A DNA stretch of 64,000 nt from Thiomicrospira microaerophila (GCF_000934765.1 NZ_JYNN01000004.1:62001-126000); one strand, 5' to 3'; shown: positions 44,234-53,279, counted from the first letter of the stretch. Notes: generated by a model not told the origin, from the sequence alone. A program made the numbers and translations.

Positions 44234-45154
44234 TTGAATTTTTCTTTTTCTGAGTTAGTGGTTTCGCGTTGGTCCGGTTCTTTAGCTGGATTGATGGCGT
44301 TTTTGCTGTTGTTGGTGATGGCGTGGCAGTTGGGGGGGGGCTTGGCGCAGACGCTTGAGCAGCCAGCGGCGCCGGTGTTGCCTGATTTAAAGCCTGTCGC
44401 GTTGGAACGCGAACCTGTGTCTTCACCCATCGCGCTCTGGGGGCAGGTGCCGCCGTCTGCGCCGGCCTCTCGTCCTCAGCCCAGACCGGTTGCCCCGCCG
44501 CCTACACCCGTGCAGCCGATTCGTGATACGCGTTTGAATGTGAAGCTTTTGGGTGTGATTAATGCCCAACCGGTTGGGGTGGCGATTATTCAGGCAGGGC
44601 GCGATACCAAGGTGTTGTCAGTGGGCGAGCTGTTGCAATCCAATGTAACCTTAGTGGAGATTGGGCGCGATTTTGTGATTTTGCAAAACCGTCAGCAACG
44701 CGAGCGCTTGTCAATGGATGATGCGGCGGCGGGTCTGATGGTGGCGGCTGAACAAACTTCACAGGCTAAAGAACGAGCGCCAGTTGAAAGTCCTGTCTCA
44801 GGTTATACGCCTCAGCAATCGGCGTTAGCGCCTGAGCAAGCACAACAATTACAGTCAGTGAGCCGTGAGGTGCGTGAAAATCCAATGCGTATCGGTCAAT
44901 ATGTCCGGTTTGAGCCGTTGCGCGAACGCGATGCGTGGTTGGGGATTCGGATTGGTGCACGCAATCACCCTGAGATTTTTGGTGCATTAGGTTTCCGTGA
45001 GGGGGATTTGGTCACCTCAATTAATGGATTAAGTGTGGCTGAGATGGCGCAGAATCCCGCGGTATGGAATCGTTTTTTACAGGAAAGTCGTTTTAGTTTG
45101 GTGGTGAATCGCAATGGGTTGGAAGAAACCATTGAGGTTGATTTAAGCCAGTAA
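44234..45154 (+). CDS. gspC: Type II secretion protein GspC
   Basis: GspC is the inner-membrane protein that links the platform to the secretin. One TM helix lies at about residues 15-36, a Pro-rich linker follows, the HR domain comes next (NVKLLGVINAQPVGVAIIQ), and a C-terminal PDZ-like domain (GFREGDLVTSINGLSVAEM) ends the protein. No ATG is available upstream of the TM helix. I chose TTG 44234, preceded by GGAG at 6 bases; TTG 44207 is an alternative. It is first of the gsp cluster. Confidence 0.88.
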   Translation: MNFSFSELVVSRWSGSLAGLMAFLLLLVMAWQLGGGLAQTLEQPAAPVLPDLKPVALEREPVSSPIALWGQVPPSAPASRPQPRPVAPPPTPVQPIRDTRLNVKLLGVINAQPVGVAIIQAGRDTKVLSVGELLQSNVTLVEIGRDFVILQNRQQRERLSMDDAAAGLMVAAEQTSQAKERAPVESPVSGYTPQQSALAPEQAQQLQSVSREVRENPMRIGQYVRFEPLRERDAWLGIRIGARNHPEIFGALGFREGDLVTSINGLSVAEMAQNPAVWNRFLQESRFSLVVNRNGLEETIEVDLSQ

Positions 45155-45185
45155 GTGATGGTTAATGTTTTTGGAGAAATCTAGC

Positions 45186-47279
45186 GTGTTTAAAACACAA
45201 ACAATACAAGCAACACAACTCATCCGTGCGGTGGCATTAGTAGGCCTGGTGGTAACCATGGCGTTTTGGCGGGTTCAAGCGGCAGAAATTCAACAAAATT
45301 TTAAAGACGTGGAAATCAGCAATGTGATTGAGGCGGTCGCCAAGGTGACAGGCGAAAATTTCATTATTGACCCCCGTGTGCGTGGCAAGGTGACCTTGAT
45401 TGCACCGAAACCTATGTCGGGCGATGCGTTATATCAAACCTTGTTGGCGATACTCAATGTTCATGGTTTTGTGGCGGTGCCTAGTGGTGAGGTAACCAAG
45501 ATTATTCCGGCTAATTTGGCGCGGGATCAGTTGCCTTATATTCGGGCGCAGGATCGTGGCGAGGCTTGGGTTACGGAGGTGATTGAGGTTGAAAATGTGG
45601 AGGCGAGCAAGCTGGTAGCGATTTTGCGGCCCTTGGTGGCGCGTGAGGGTCACTTGGTGGCGATGGCGGAAAGTAATCGTTTGATTGTGACCGATACGGT
45701 TGATGGTTTAGAACGGATTAAAGCGATTTTGAAGCAGGTGGATATTAATAGTCATGCGGAGTTTGAAGTCATTCGCCCGCAGTTTGCACCCGCAGAAGAG
45801 TTGGTGAAAACCCTGAAAGCCGTACAGGGCACAGGTTCGGCCCAGTCGCCGATTGGGACAAGAATTAGTTTTGATGAGCGTTCAAACCGCATTATTTTAA
45901 CCGGTGATTTGAATGCGCGTTTAGCGATGCGCGCACTAATCGCGGAATTGGACGTGCCGGTGGCGCAGGATGGACGGGTGCAGGTGGTGTATTTACAGTA
46001 TGCCAAGGCCAAGGACTTGGTGCCTTTATTGCAACAATTGGCGACCAATCAGTCGTTGATAGAGAGTTCGCAGGCTGAAGGCGGTGCGAGTGGCGCTGGC
46101 GGTGCGGAAGCGGCAACGCCACGAGTGCGAACACAAAACGCGGCTAAGTCGATGCAGGATCGGATTTCGATTCAGGCCGATGAGCGGATGAATGCGGTGA
46201 TATTAAGCGCGCCTCCTGAAGTGGTGGTGGCGTTGCGCTCGGTGATTAAGCAGTTAGATATTCGCCGTGCACAGGTGTTGATTGAGGCGATTATTGTTGA
46301 GCTTACTGAAGAGCGCGCGGCACAATTGGGTGTTGACTGGGCGGCGATTGGTTCAAGCGGTGCGGGCTTGTTTAATTTAAGCGGCAATTTAACCGGGGTG
46401 TTAGCGGCAGGCGCATCAGGGAATGTGACCGCTTTGCCAGATAGCGTGACAGGGCGTGGTGTAACAGGGGCGGTTGGCGGTGGTTCAACACGCAGTGGCT
46501 GGGGTGCGTTAATCACCGCCTTGCGCAGTGATAGTGGGGCGAATATTTTGTCAACACCGACCCTATTAACGCTGGATAACGAGGAAGCCGAGATAGTTGT
46601 CGGGCGCGAAGTGCCTTTCCGTACAGGTAGTTATACCACCACAGGTAATGCGAATCCGTTTACGACGGTAGAGCGTAAAAGTGTGGGTTTAAAGCTGAAG
46701 GTGCGCCCACAAATTAACCAGGGCAATGAGGTCTATCTGGATATTGAAAACGAGATTTCGGATGTTATTCCGGGTAGTGTGGCGGATTTGTTGCAAACCT
46801 CTAAACGCACGCTTAAAACCAGTGTGATCGTCGGTGATGGCGATACGATTGTACTTGGCGGTTTGTTAAGTGAACGCGAAACCGATACCAACGCGCGGGT
46901 ACCTGGCTTAGGTAGTATTCCGGGTGTAGGGCATTTGTTTCGTTTCCAAAGCAGTAATCGTGAAAAGGTTAATTTGATGATTTTCTTGCGCCCGGTGATT
47001 GTGCGGGATCAAGAAATGGGTAATTACTATAGTCGTAAAAAATACCGTCATATTCAAACGCAGCAAGATCGTTTGTTGGAAGAGGATGGCAGTATCCTGT
47101 TAGAGGGCTTGCGCCCACAAATGCCTACACTGGAGCAGTTGGATCAGGGCTTGGCGACCTCGCTAGACAAGGGCCAAGCACCGCAGATTGAAGCGCAGCC
47201 GCCGATGGAAAAGGCCAAAGATATGCGCACCGATGCTGAGCGTCGCCGCGATGCTTCACTCGAAATGCTTGGGTTTTAG
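45186..47279 (+). CDS. gspD: Type II secretion outer-membrane secretin GspD
   Basis: This protein of about 697 residues forms the outer-membrane channel. A signal peptide (LIRAVALVGLVVTMAFWRVQA) is followed by domains N0-N3, with NFKDVEISNVIEAVAKVTGE at N0, and the secretin domain from about residue 350 (VPFRTGSY, VGLKLKVRPQI, DTIVLGGLLSE in outline). An insertion rich in Gly and Ala at about 300-320 is usual in the N3 loop. GTG 45186 is preferred over ATG 45165 because GGAG lies 9 bases before it. Confidence 0.95.
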   Translation: MFKTQTIQATQLIRAVALVGLVVTMAFWRVQAAEIQQNFKDVEISNVIEAVAKVTGENFIIDPRVRGKVTLIAPKPMSGDALYQTLLAILNVHGFVAVPSGEVTKIIPANLARDQLPYIRAQDRGEAWVTEVIEVENVEASKLVAILRPLVAREGHLVAMAESNRLIVTDTVDGLERIKAILKQVDINSHAEFEVIRPQFAPAEELVKTLKAVQGTGSAQSPIGTRISFDERSNRIILTGDLNARLAMRALIAELDVPVAQDGRVQVVYLQYAKAKDLVPLLQQLATNQSLIESSQAEGGASGAGGAEAATPRVRTQNAAKSMQDRISIQADERMNAVILSAPPEVVVALRSVIKQLDIRRAQVLIEAIIVELTEERAAQLGVDWAAIGSSGAGLFNLSGNLTGVLAAGASGNVTALPDSVTGRGVTGAVGGGSTRSGWGALITALRSDSGANILSTPTLLTLDNEEAEIVVGREVPFRTGSYTTTGNANPFTTVERKSVGLKLKVRPQINQGNEVYLDIENEISDVIPGSVADLLQTSKRTLKTSVIVGDGDTIVLGGLLSERETDTNARVPGLGSIPGVGHLFRFQSSNREKVNLMIFLRPVIVRDQEMGNYYSRKKYRHIQTQQDRLLEEDGSILLEGLRPQMPTLEQLDQGLATSLDKGQAPQIEAQPPMEKAKDMRTDAERRRDASLEMLGF

Positions 47280-47282
47280 ACG

Positions 47283-48728
47283 ATGTTATTGCCCTTCTTG
47301 TTTGCGCGAAAAAATGCGGTGGTGTTAGAGAAGGTCGACACCGGTCTGCAGCTTTTGGTGACCGCGACCACCCGCCCTGAAGCCGTGCTGGAAGCGCAGC
47401 GTTTGATTAATCAGTCTTTTGGGTTGGTGGTGGTGAGTGAAGCCGAGTTTGAGCGCCACTTGCAGCGTCTGTATGCGCAGGGTGCGCAAACCTCGATGGA
47501 TGGGATGGATGATTTTGAAACCGATGACTTATCCGCTGTGATGGCCGAAGTGGCTGAAACCCAAGACCTGCTCGACAGCCAAGATGATGCGCCGATTATT
47601 AAATTACTTAATGCGGTGTTTTCTCAGGCGATTCGTGCGGGTGCGTCGGATATTCACATCGAGCCGTTTGAAACCCAATTGCGGGTACGTTTCCGGATAG
47701 ATGGTCAGTTAAAAACCATGCTGACACCTAAGCCAGGCCTGGCGGGGATGTTAGTGTCGCGGATTAAAGTCATGGCGAAACTCGACATTGCGGAAAAGCG
47801 TTTGCCACAGGATGGGCGCATTGCTCTCAAGCTAGGTGGGCGTGCGGTTGATTTGCGGGTATCGACGATTCCTTCGAACTATGGCGAGCGGGTGGTGATG
47901 CGCTTGCTGGATAAGAGCGCCGGCTTGCTGGATCTAAGTGATTTGGGGATGCCCGCGCCCGTATTGCAAACGATTCAAACACTGCTCGCGCGTCCGCATG
48001 GTATCTTTTTGGTGACGGGGCCTACTGGCTCGGGTAAAACCACTACGCTTTATGCGGGGCTTTCAAGGCTGAACGATAACCACCGCAATATCATGACGAT
48101 TGAAGATCCGGTGGAATACAATATTGATGGCATTAGCCAAACCCAGGTCAATACCAAGGCGAATATGACTTTCGCCAAAGGTCTTCGCGCGATTTTACGC
48201 CAAGACCCGGATGTGGTGATGATTGGTGAAATTCGTGATTTAGAAACCGCTGAAATCGCGGTACAGTCGTCGTTGACCGGCCATTTGGTGTTATCCACTT
48301 TGCATACTAATACCGCCGTTGGCGCGATTACGCGTTTGCGTGATATGGGGATTGAGCCGTTTTTATTGGCCTCGAGCGTCACGGGCGTGTTGGCCCAGCG
48401 CTTAGTGCGCCGCTTGTGTCCGCATTGTAAACAGCTGCACCTTGCCGATCAGGCTGAATCTAAATTATTAGGCGTTGAGCAGACACAGATTTATCGCGCC
48501 GAAGGCTGTGAGCAGTGTAATCACACAGGCTACCAAGGACGCTTGGGGATTTATGAGTTGGTGTTAATTGATGAACAGGTGCAACAGATGATTCATGGCG
48601 GCGGTTCGGAGTTGGATATTGAACGTTATGTCCGTCAGCACACCCCTTCGTTGCAACAAACCAGTTTTGCACGGGTGTTGGCCGGCGAAACCAGTTTAGA
48701 AGAAGTATTACGCGTGACCCAGGGATGA
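47283..48728 (+). CDS. gspE: Type II secretion ATPase GspE
   Basis: The 481-residue cytoplasmic ATPase drives pseudopilus assembly. Walker A is GPTGSGKTTTLY near residue 246, the Asp box is IMTIEDPVEYNIDGISQTQV, Walker B is LRQDPDVVMIGEIRD and the His box is TGHLVLSTLHTNTA. A tetracysteine zinc site is present (CPHCK and CEQCN). It begins 3 bp after gspD and ends in ATGA, overlapping a tiny reading frame. A partial palindrome, GCCAGGCCTGGC at 47732-47743, encodes KPGLAG. Confidence 0.96.
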   Translation: MLLPFLFARKNAVVLEKVDTGLQLLVTATTRPEAVLEAQRLINQSFGLVVVSEAEFERHLQRLYAQGAQTSMDGMDDFETDDLSAVMAEVAETQDLLDSQDDAPIIKLLNAVFSQAIRAGASDIHIEPFETQLRVRFRIDGQLKTMLTPKPGLAGMLVSRIKVMAKLDIAEKRLPQDGRIALKLGGRAVDLRVSTIPSNYGERVVMRLLDKSAGLLDLSDLGMPAPVLQTIQTLLARPHGIFLVTGPTGSGKTTTLYAGLSRLNDNHRNIMTIEDPVEYNIDGISQTQVNTKANMTFAKGLRAILRQDPDVVMIGEIRDLETAEIAVQSSLTGHLVLSTLHTNTAVGAITRLRDMGIEPFLLASSVTGVLAQRLVRRLCPHCKQLHLADQAESKLLGVEQTQIYRAEGCEQCNHTGYQGRLGIYELVLIDEQVQQMIHGGGSELDIERYVRQHTPSLQQTSFARVLAGETSLEEVLRVTQG

Positions 48729-48796
48729 TCGGCTTAGGGATGAATGGCTTAGGAATGAATGGCTTAGGAATGTTGAGTTCAGGAATGATGATTTAG
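48725..48796 (+). CDS. Tiny 23-codon ORF of 15-bp repeats linking gspE and gspF
   Basis: ATG 48725 overlaps the gspE stop (ATGA), and the frame closes with TAG one base before the gspF ATG. It reads MIGLG MNGLG MNGLG MLSSG MMI. The DNA is made of about four 15-bp units of GGCTTAGGAATGAAT type, each with a TTAGGA that resembles a ribosome-binding site before an ATG. I infer translational coupling rather than a functional peptide. It is too short for homology evidence. Confidence 0.5.
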   Translation: MIGLGMNGLGMNGLGMLSSGMMI

Positions 48797-48797
48797 T

Positions 48798-50030
48798 ATG
48801 GCGGTGTTTGAATACAAAGCACTGAGCGCCCAAGGGAAAAATGAAAAAGGCTTGTTGGAAGGCGATTCTGAACGCCAAGTGCGCCAGGCCTTACGTGATA
48901 AAGGGCTGACGCCATTAGCGCTGAAAGCGGTAGATAAGGCCGCCAGCAAAAACAAGGCAAATAACAGCCAGCACAACCAGGCCTGGTTGAAACGCGCCAT
49001 TTCGATTGCCGATTTATCCTTGGCTACGCGGCAGATTGCGACCTTATTGGAAGCGGGCATGCCGCTGACTCAAGCTTTGCAGGGCGTTGCCAGCCAAGCC
49101 GAAACCCGGTTGATGCAGCGTTTTTTGACCAGTTTGCATAGTAAAGTTTCTCAAGGTTATTCGCTGGCACAAGCCTTGAATCAGTCACCTTATAAAGTGC
49201 CGCAAGATTATATGGCGACGATTCACGCCGGCGAGGAGTCGGGGCATCTCGAAGCGGTGTTGTCGCGTTTGTCGGACACGATTGAACAGCAGGAGCGTTT
49301 GCGTAAAAAGGTACAAAGCGCGTTAATCTATCCGATGTTGATGGTGGTAGTGGCCATTGCGATTGTGTTCTTTTTGATGGTGTATGTGGTGCCGAAGGTG
49401 GTGAGTGTCTTTGATAACATGAGCCAATCCTTACCACCCTTGACCCAGGGCTTGTTGTCTACCAGTGAGTTTGTGCAGGCGCATTCGCTGGCGATGCTGG
49501 CAGGCCTGGTTGGATTTGTGGTGTTTTTTAAGTTTTTGATGCGTAATGATAAATGGCTTTATCGTTGGCACAGTGTGTTATTGCGCACACCGGTGTTGGG
49601 CAAGTTTTTAATTTATGGCGCGGTGGCGAAATGGTCGCGTACGCTGGGGGTGTTGGTGGCGAGCGGGGTGCCGGTAAAATCGGCGCTGCACATTTCTTCG
49701 CAGGTGATGAGCCATTTGCCGCTTCGCCAAAAAGTATTGCAGCTGGAGGAGGATGTGCGCAAGGGGCAGTCGCTCGGTCAAGCGATGCAACAGGCGCGTA
49801 TTTTCCCTGCACTCTTGTTGAACCTTGTGCAAACCGGTGAAAGTTCGGGTCAGCTTGATGCGATGCTACTCAAGGGCGCCAGCCATTATGAATATCATGT
49901 GGAAACCAGCTCGGCAACCTTAGTCAGCGTGCTCGAACCCCTGCTTATCATCACCATGGGCGGCGTGGTATTAACGATTGTACTCGCCATTATGTTGCCG
50001 ATCTTTGAAATGAACCAAATGATGGGGTAA
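48798..50030 (+). CDS. gspF: Type II secretion inner-membrane platform protein GspF
   Basis: The 410-residue protein has the duplicated GspF domain: cytoplasmic halves at about 70-190 (RQIATLLEAGMPLTQAL, IHAGEESGHLEAVL) and 275-395 (LGVLVASGVPVKSAL, VQTGESSGQLDAML), with three TM segments near 170-195, 225-245 and 380-400. It carries a perfect palindrome at 48975-48988 (HNQAWLKR) and a CAGGCCTGGTT at 49501-49511 (AGLVGF). It ends the first half of the cluster; a terminator and a repeat follow. Confidence 0.95.
   Translation: MAVFEYKALSAQGKNEKGLLEGDSERQVRQALRDKGLTPLALKAVDKAASKNKANNSQHNQAWLKRAISIADLSLATRQIATLLEAGMPLTQALQGVASQAETRLMQRFLTSLHSKVSQGYSLAQALNQSPYKVPQDYMATIHAGEESGHLEAVLSRLSDTIEQQERLRKKVQSALIYPMLMVVVAIAIVFFLMVYVVPKVVSVFDNMSQSLPPLTQGLLSTSEFVQAHSLAMLAGLVGFVVFFKFLMRNDKWLYRWHSVLLRTPVLGKFLIYGAVAKWSRTLGVLVASGVPVKSALHISSQVMSHLPLRQKVLQLEEDVRKGQSLGQAMQQARIFPALLLNLVQTGESSGQLDAMLLKGASHYEYHVETSSATLVSVLEPLLIITMGGVVLTIVLAIMLPIFEMNQMMG
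48975..48988. repeat. AACCAGGCCTGGTT, perfect copy in gspF
   Basis: Flanked by C and G; encodes NQAWL in a low-conservation linker before the first GspF domain. Confidence 0.9.
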
Positions 50031-50063
50031 CAAGGTGCGATTAAATCAACAGATTTTTCTGTC

Positions 50064-50088
50064 ATTCCGGCTGAGGCCGGAATCTTTT
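50064..50088 (+). terminator. Rho-independent terminator after gspF
   Basis: ATTCCGGC and GCCGGAAT pair around TGAG, followed by CTTTT. A second stem, ATGCCGGA/TCCGGCAT (50128-50148), lies just downstream. These suggest that gspCDEF and gspG-N are separate transcripts. Confidence 0.65.
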
Positions 50089-50186
50089 GAGGTGTAACCT
50101 TGTTGAAGACTAGTGCTCTGCTTGAGATGCCGGATCGAGTCCGGCATGACGGCATATGTTAGGAGTAGTGAGAACGAGAGAAGTTG

Positions 50187-50315
50187 CGTCATTGCGAGGC
50201 GGAAGGCCGTGGCAATCTCTTGCAGACTGCGTGTAATCTTGAGAGATTGCCGCGTCGCTGTGTTCCTCGCAATGACGGTTTTTTGCTTAACTCAATGGCA
50301 GTGACGCACAGCATG
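50187..50315. repeat. Composite repeat element splitting the gsp cluster
   Basis: The CGTCATTGCGAGG...CCTCGCAATGACG hairpin (50187-50277) is followed by GCTTAACTCAATGGCAGTGA and CGCACAGC, the inverted form of the element at 34485. It lies between gspF and gspG; the rest of the 50031-50375 gap holds the terminator stems and no gene. Confidence 0.88.
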
Positions 50316-50375
50316 GTAATGAGGTTATAGTGCAAACGAGTTTTAATTTTAAATTTTAATGATAGTGAGGCAAGT

Positions 50376-50810
50376 ATGCAGCAGTTGAGAGCGACGCGTA
50401 AGCAGGGTGGTTTTACGTTGATTGAGTTGATGGTTGTGGTGGTGATTTTGGCGATCTTGGCGGCGATTGCGATGCCGATGTTGATGGATCGGCCGGATGA
50501 GGCGCGGGCGGTGAAGGCCAAGCAGGATATCAGTGCGATTTCATCGGCTTTACAGCTTTATCGTCTGGATAATTTTCGCTATCCGACGACCGACCAGGGC
50601 CTAGAGGCGTTGGTGACTAAACCGACCGGCGAGCCAGTACCCCGTAATTGGAAACCCTATATGGAGCGTTTGCCGCAAGATCCTTGGGGACGCGAGTATT
50701 TGTATTTAAGCCCAGGTCAGCATGGCGAATTTGATGTATTTACCTATGGTGCCAATGGTGTACAGGGTGGCGAGGGGGCCGATGCCACCATTGGAAATTG
50801 GACGAAATAG
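50376..50810 (+). CDS. gspG: Type II secretion major pseudopilin GspG
   Basis: The 144-residue pseudopilin has a prepilin cleavage site in KQGG|FTLIELMVVVVILAILA with the conserved Glu at +5. The C-terminal calcium-binding fold is recognisable by YRLDNFRYPTTDQGLEALV, QDPWGREYLYLSPG and FDVFTYGANG. It follows a repeat element and starts the second gsp block. The prepilin peptidase (GspO/PilD) that processes it is not in the window. Confidence 0.96.
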   Translation: MQQLRATRKQGGFTLIELMVVVVILAILAAIAMPMLMDRPDEARAVKAKQDISAISSALQLYRLDNFRYPTTDQGLEALVTKPTGEPVPRNWKPYMERLPQDPWGREYLYLSPGQHGEFDVFTYGANGVQGGEGADATIGNWTK

Positions 50811-50812
50811 AC

Positions 50813-51274
50813 TTGCGCTCGCAACGCGGCTTTACCCTGATTGAGTTAATGGTGGTGGTGGCGATTGTCGCCATTATTCTTGCGGCGGGTGTAATGTCGT
50901 TGGGCGGACGTGATAACCAACAGCACCGCCAGCATTGGGCGCAGATTCAAGGCTTATTGCAAACCGCGTGTGATCAGGCGGCGTTTAATCAAAAAATCTA
51001 TCTGGTCGCGGTGACCGAACAGGGGCTTGAGGCGTTTGTGCGTGAGCAGGGTGAATGGTTAGCGGCGAAAATGAATAAGGTGAATTGGCCACAAGACACC
51101 AAGCCCCGTTGGCAGCTCGATGCGTTACTGCAAGAACGCTGGCAATTGCCTGAGCCGGGTTGGATGTGCTGGCCGAGTGGATTGGTTTCGGAGGGCGAGA
51201 TTGGGTTATCTCGCACTGACGGCGCGCAAACCCTGCGCTGGGACGAGGGATTGTATTTTGAATTTGACCACTAA
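50813..51274 (+). CDS. gspH: Type II secretion minor pseudopilin GspH
   Basis: A pseudopilin leader RSQRG|FTLIELMVVVAIVAI with Glu+5 is followed by a poorly conserved GspH-like body ending LYFEFDH. There is no ATG. TTG 50813 has GGA 9 bases upstream and gives a six-residue leader; TTG 50798, overlapping gspG, would give an 11-residue leader. The product is about 153 residues and is probably part of the pseudopilus shaft. Confidence 0.85.
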   Translation: MRSQRGFTLIELMVVVAIVAIILAAGVMSLGGRDNQQHRQHWAQIQGLLQTACDQAAFNQKIYLVAVTEQGLEAFVREQGEWLAAKMNKVNWPQDTKPRWQLDALLQERWQLPEPGWMCWPSGLVSEGEIGLSRTDGAQTLRWDEGLYFEFDH

Positions 51275-51665
51275 TTTGGGCGCTAGCGTGGGGGCGCAAT
51301 CGACATTTAAAACAGCACGGCAGAGCGGGTTTACGCTGATTGAGGTGATGGTCGCGGTGCTGATTGTGGCGGTGGCGCTGGCGGCACTTAGCCAAACGCT
51401 GGCGGTGATGACCCAGCAACAAAGTGGTTTGAGCGAGCGTCTGTATGGTAGTTGGGTGGCACAAAATCGCTTGATTGAGTTACAACATAGTCTGGGCAGC
51501 GAGATTGAAAAACAAATCGACGTTGAGATGGTCGGAGTAACCTGGCAAACGGACTTGACACTGGATAGTACCGCGATTCCCGGCATGATGCGCGCAACCC
51601 TAGAGGTCAAGCTTAAAGATAGCCGTCATTCTGCCGCCCGTTTGGTGACGGTGGTGGGCGAGTGA
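51258..51665 (+). CDS. gspI: Type II secretion minor pseudopilin GspI
   Basis: The mature part begins at SG|FTLIEVMVAVLIVAVALAAL with Glu+5, followed by VAQNRLIELQ, a GspI hallmark near residue 60. It forms the pseudopilus tip with GspJ and GspK. Start choice is uncertain: TTG 51258 follows GAGGG by about 9 bases and overlaps gspH by 17 bp; GTG 51288 would give a shorter leader. Length is about 135 residues. Confidence 0.85.
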   Translation: MNLTTNLGASVGAQSTFKTARQSGFTLIEVMVAVLIVAVALAALSQTLAVMTQQQSGLSERLYGSWVAQNRLIELQHSLGSEIEKQIDVEMVGVTWQTDLTLDSTAIPGMMRATLEVKLKDSRHSAARLVTVVGE

Positions 51666-52276
51666 GCGCCATTAGCAAGCAAGCAGGTTTTACATTAATT
51701 GAGTTACTGATTGCGATCGCGGTGTCAGCGGTGATTGCGATTTTGGCCTATCAGAGTATTGATGCTGCAGTGCGTATCAGTGAATCGCACAGTCAGCAAC
51801 AACAACAGCTGAGTCAGCTGCAGCGGGCGGTTTGGTGGCTGGAGCAAGATGTGATGCAAATGGCACCGCGTCCGGTGTTGGATGAACTCGGTTCAAGCTT
51901 GCCGGCGATGCAGTTGAGCCCTGGTCAGCTTGAGTTTACGCGGATTGCGCTCTATCCAACTCCTTATTCATCGGGGGGCTTGGTGCGAGTACGCTATCTG
52001 CTAGAGGACAATCAATTGTTGCGTTTGAGCTGGTCGGTATTGGACCGCGCGCCGGATAGCCTGCCGCGTCGCCAGGTGTTGTTAAAGGATGTTGAAGCGA
52101 TGGATGTTCGCTTATTAGATGCTAATCAATTTTGGTTTGATTTTTGGCCACAACCCGGTCAGCCGTTGGAAGACCTACCAGGCCTGGTTGAAATTGAGCT
52201 TGATTTAAAGAAGGTTGGTAAAGTGCGGCGCTTGTTGCCAGGTGTTGATGGGATGCGGGTTAATGACGCGCCTTAA
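51662..52276 (+). CDS. gspJ: Type II secretion minor pseudopilin GspJ
   Basis: The 204-residue protein starts at a GTG overlapping the gspI stop (GTGA). Its short leader ends in QAG|FTLIELLIAIAVSAVIA, and VWWLEQDVMQMAPRPV and RVRYLLEDNQLLRLSW are typical of GspJ. An ACCAGGCCTGGTT copy at 52177-52189 encodes LPGLVEIE near the C-terminus. It overlaps gspK by 14 bp. Confidence 0.92.
   Translation: MSAISKQAGFTLIELLIAIAVSAVIAILAYQSIDAAVRISESHSQQQQQLSQLQRAVWWLEQDVMQMAPRPVLDELGSSLPAMQLSPGQLEFTRIALYPTPYSSGGLVRVRYLLEDNQLLRLSWSVLDRAPDSLPRRQVLLKDVEAMDVRLLDANQFWFDFWPQPGQPLEDLPGLVEIELDLKKVGKVRRLLPGVDGMRVNDAP
52177..52189. repeat. ACCAGGCCTGGTT in gspJ (13 of 14 bases)
   Basis: Only the first A differs (T); encodes PGLVE. 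Confidence 0.82.
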
Positions 52277-53279
52277 ACTGATCAAGCCGGCTATGCGAAC
52301 TATGCAGGCTAAGCAGAACAAGCAGAGCCATCAGCAGGGCTTTGCGCTTTTAACCGTGCTGATTGTGGTCGCCTTGGTGGCGGTGATTGCCAGTGGGATT
52401 CAGTATCAGCAGCGGTTGGATATTCAGCGCAGTGCTTATATGTTGAATCAGAGTCAAGCGATTGCGGTGGCGGCGGGTGTCGATGCTTGGGTAAAAAAAG
52501 GTCTAGCGTTTGATGCCAGTCAAAATCAGGTGGATCATTTAGGCGAACTCTGGGCACAGCCGATGTTTCCGATGAGTTTTGAGGGTGGCGACATTGGGGG
52601 TCAGCTGTTTGACATGCAGGCGCGTTTTAACCTGAATAATCTGATCGAGCCGGATGCTGAAAAACAAGCACAATGGCGTGGGGTGTTAGAGCGTATGCTG
52701 CGTCAACAAAACCTGCCTACCGATTGGGTTGCGCCGCTGATTGATTGGCTGGATGCGGATAATAATCCGATAGCGGGTGGCGCGGAATCCGATACCTATT
52801 TGTTGCGCACGCCGGCTTATCGCGCCGCCAACAGAAGGATGGTGGTGCTAGAAGAAGCGCGGTTGCTAGAAGGCATGGATGCCGAGCAGTTTGCGTTGGT
52901 CGCGCCTTGGTTGAGTGTATTGCCAAAAATCACGCCGATCAATATCAATACCGCTGAACCCGCGGTGTTACAAGGGCTCGCGGAGTTTATGGATGCGACC
53001 TTGGTTGAGGTCTGGCGCGAAATGCGTTTAGAGGAACCAGCGCAGGATGTGGCGGCGTTTCGACAATTTGTGCAACAAAATACGGGGCGCGAACTTGAGG
53101 AGATTAATCAGGCCTTACCGGATAGTTTGATTAGTGTGCAAACTGAATTTTTTCAATTGAATGGTACGGTGGAGTATGGTGTGGCGCAACTCAATGCCCG
53201 TGCCTTATATTATCGACAACAACAGCAGGTTAACCTGCTTCAACGATGGATCGCCTTAGCGGATGATGAGTTATTTTGA
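52263..53279 (+). CDS. gspK: Type II secretion minor pseudopilin GspK
   Basis: GspK, about 338 residues, caps the pseudopilus tip. The leader is long and basic and cleaves at HQQG|FALLTVLIVVALVAVIA. The conserved Glu+5 of other pseudopilins is absent, as usual for GspK. The large domain contains FNLNNLIEPD, PLIDWLDADNNP and LPKITPININTAEPAVLQGL, the usual helical-insert signature. ATG 52263 overlaps the end of gspJ. Confidence 0.93.
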   Translation: MTRLKLIKPAMRTMQAKQNKQSHQQGFALLTVLIVVALVAVIASGIQYQQRLDIQRSAYMLNQSQAIAVAAGVDAWVKKGLAFDASQNQVDHLGELWAQPMFPMSFEGGDIGGQLFDMQARFNLNNLIEPDAEKQAQWRGVLERMLRQQNLPTDWVAPLIDWLDADNNPIAGGAESDTYLLRTPAYRAANRRMVVLEEARLLEGMDAEQFALVAPWLSVLPKITPININTAEPAVLQGLAEFMDATLVEVWREMRLEEPAQDVAAFRQFVQQNTGRELEEINQALPDSLISVQTEFFQLNGTVEYGVAQLNARALYYRQQQQVNLLQRWIALADDELF

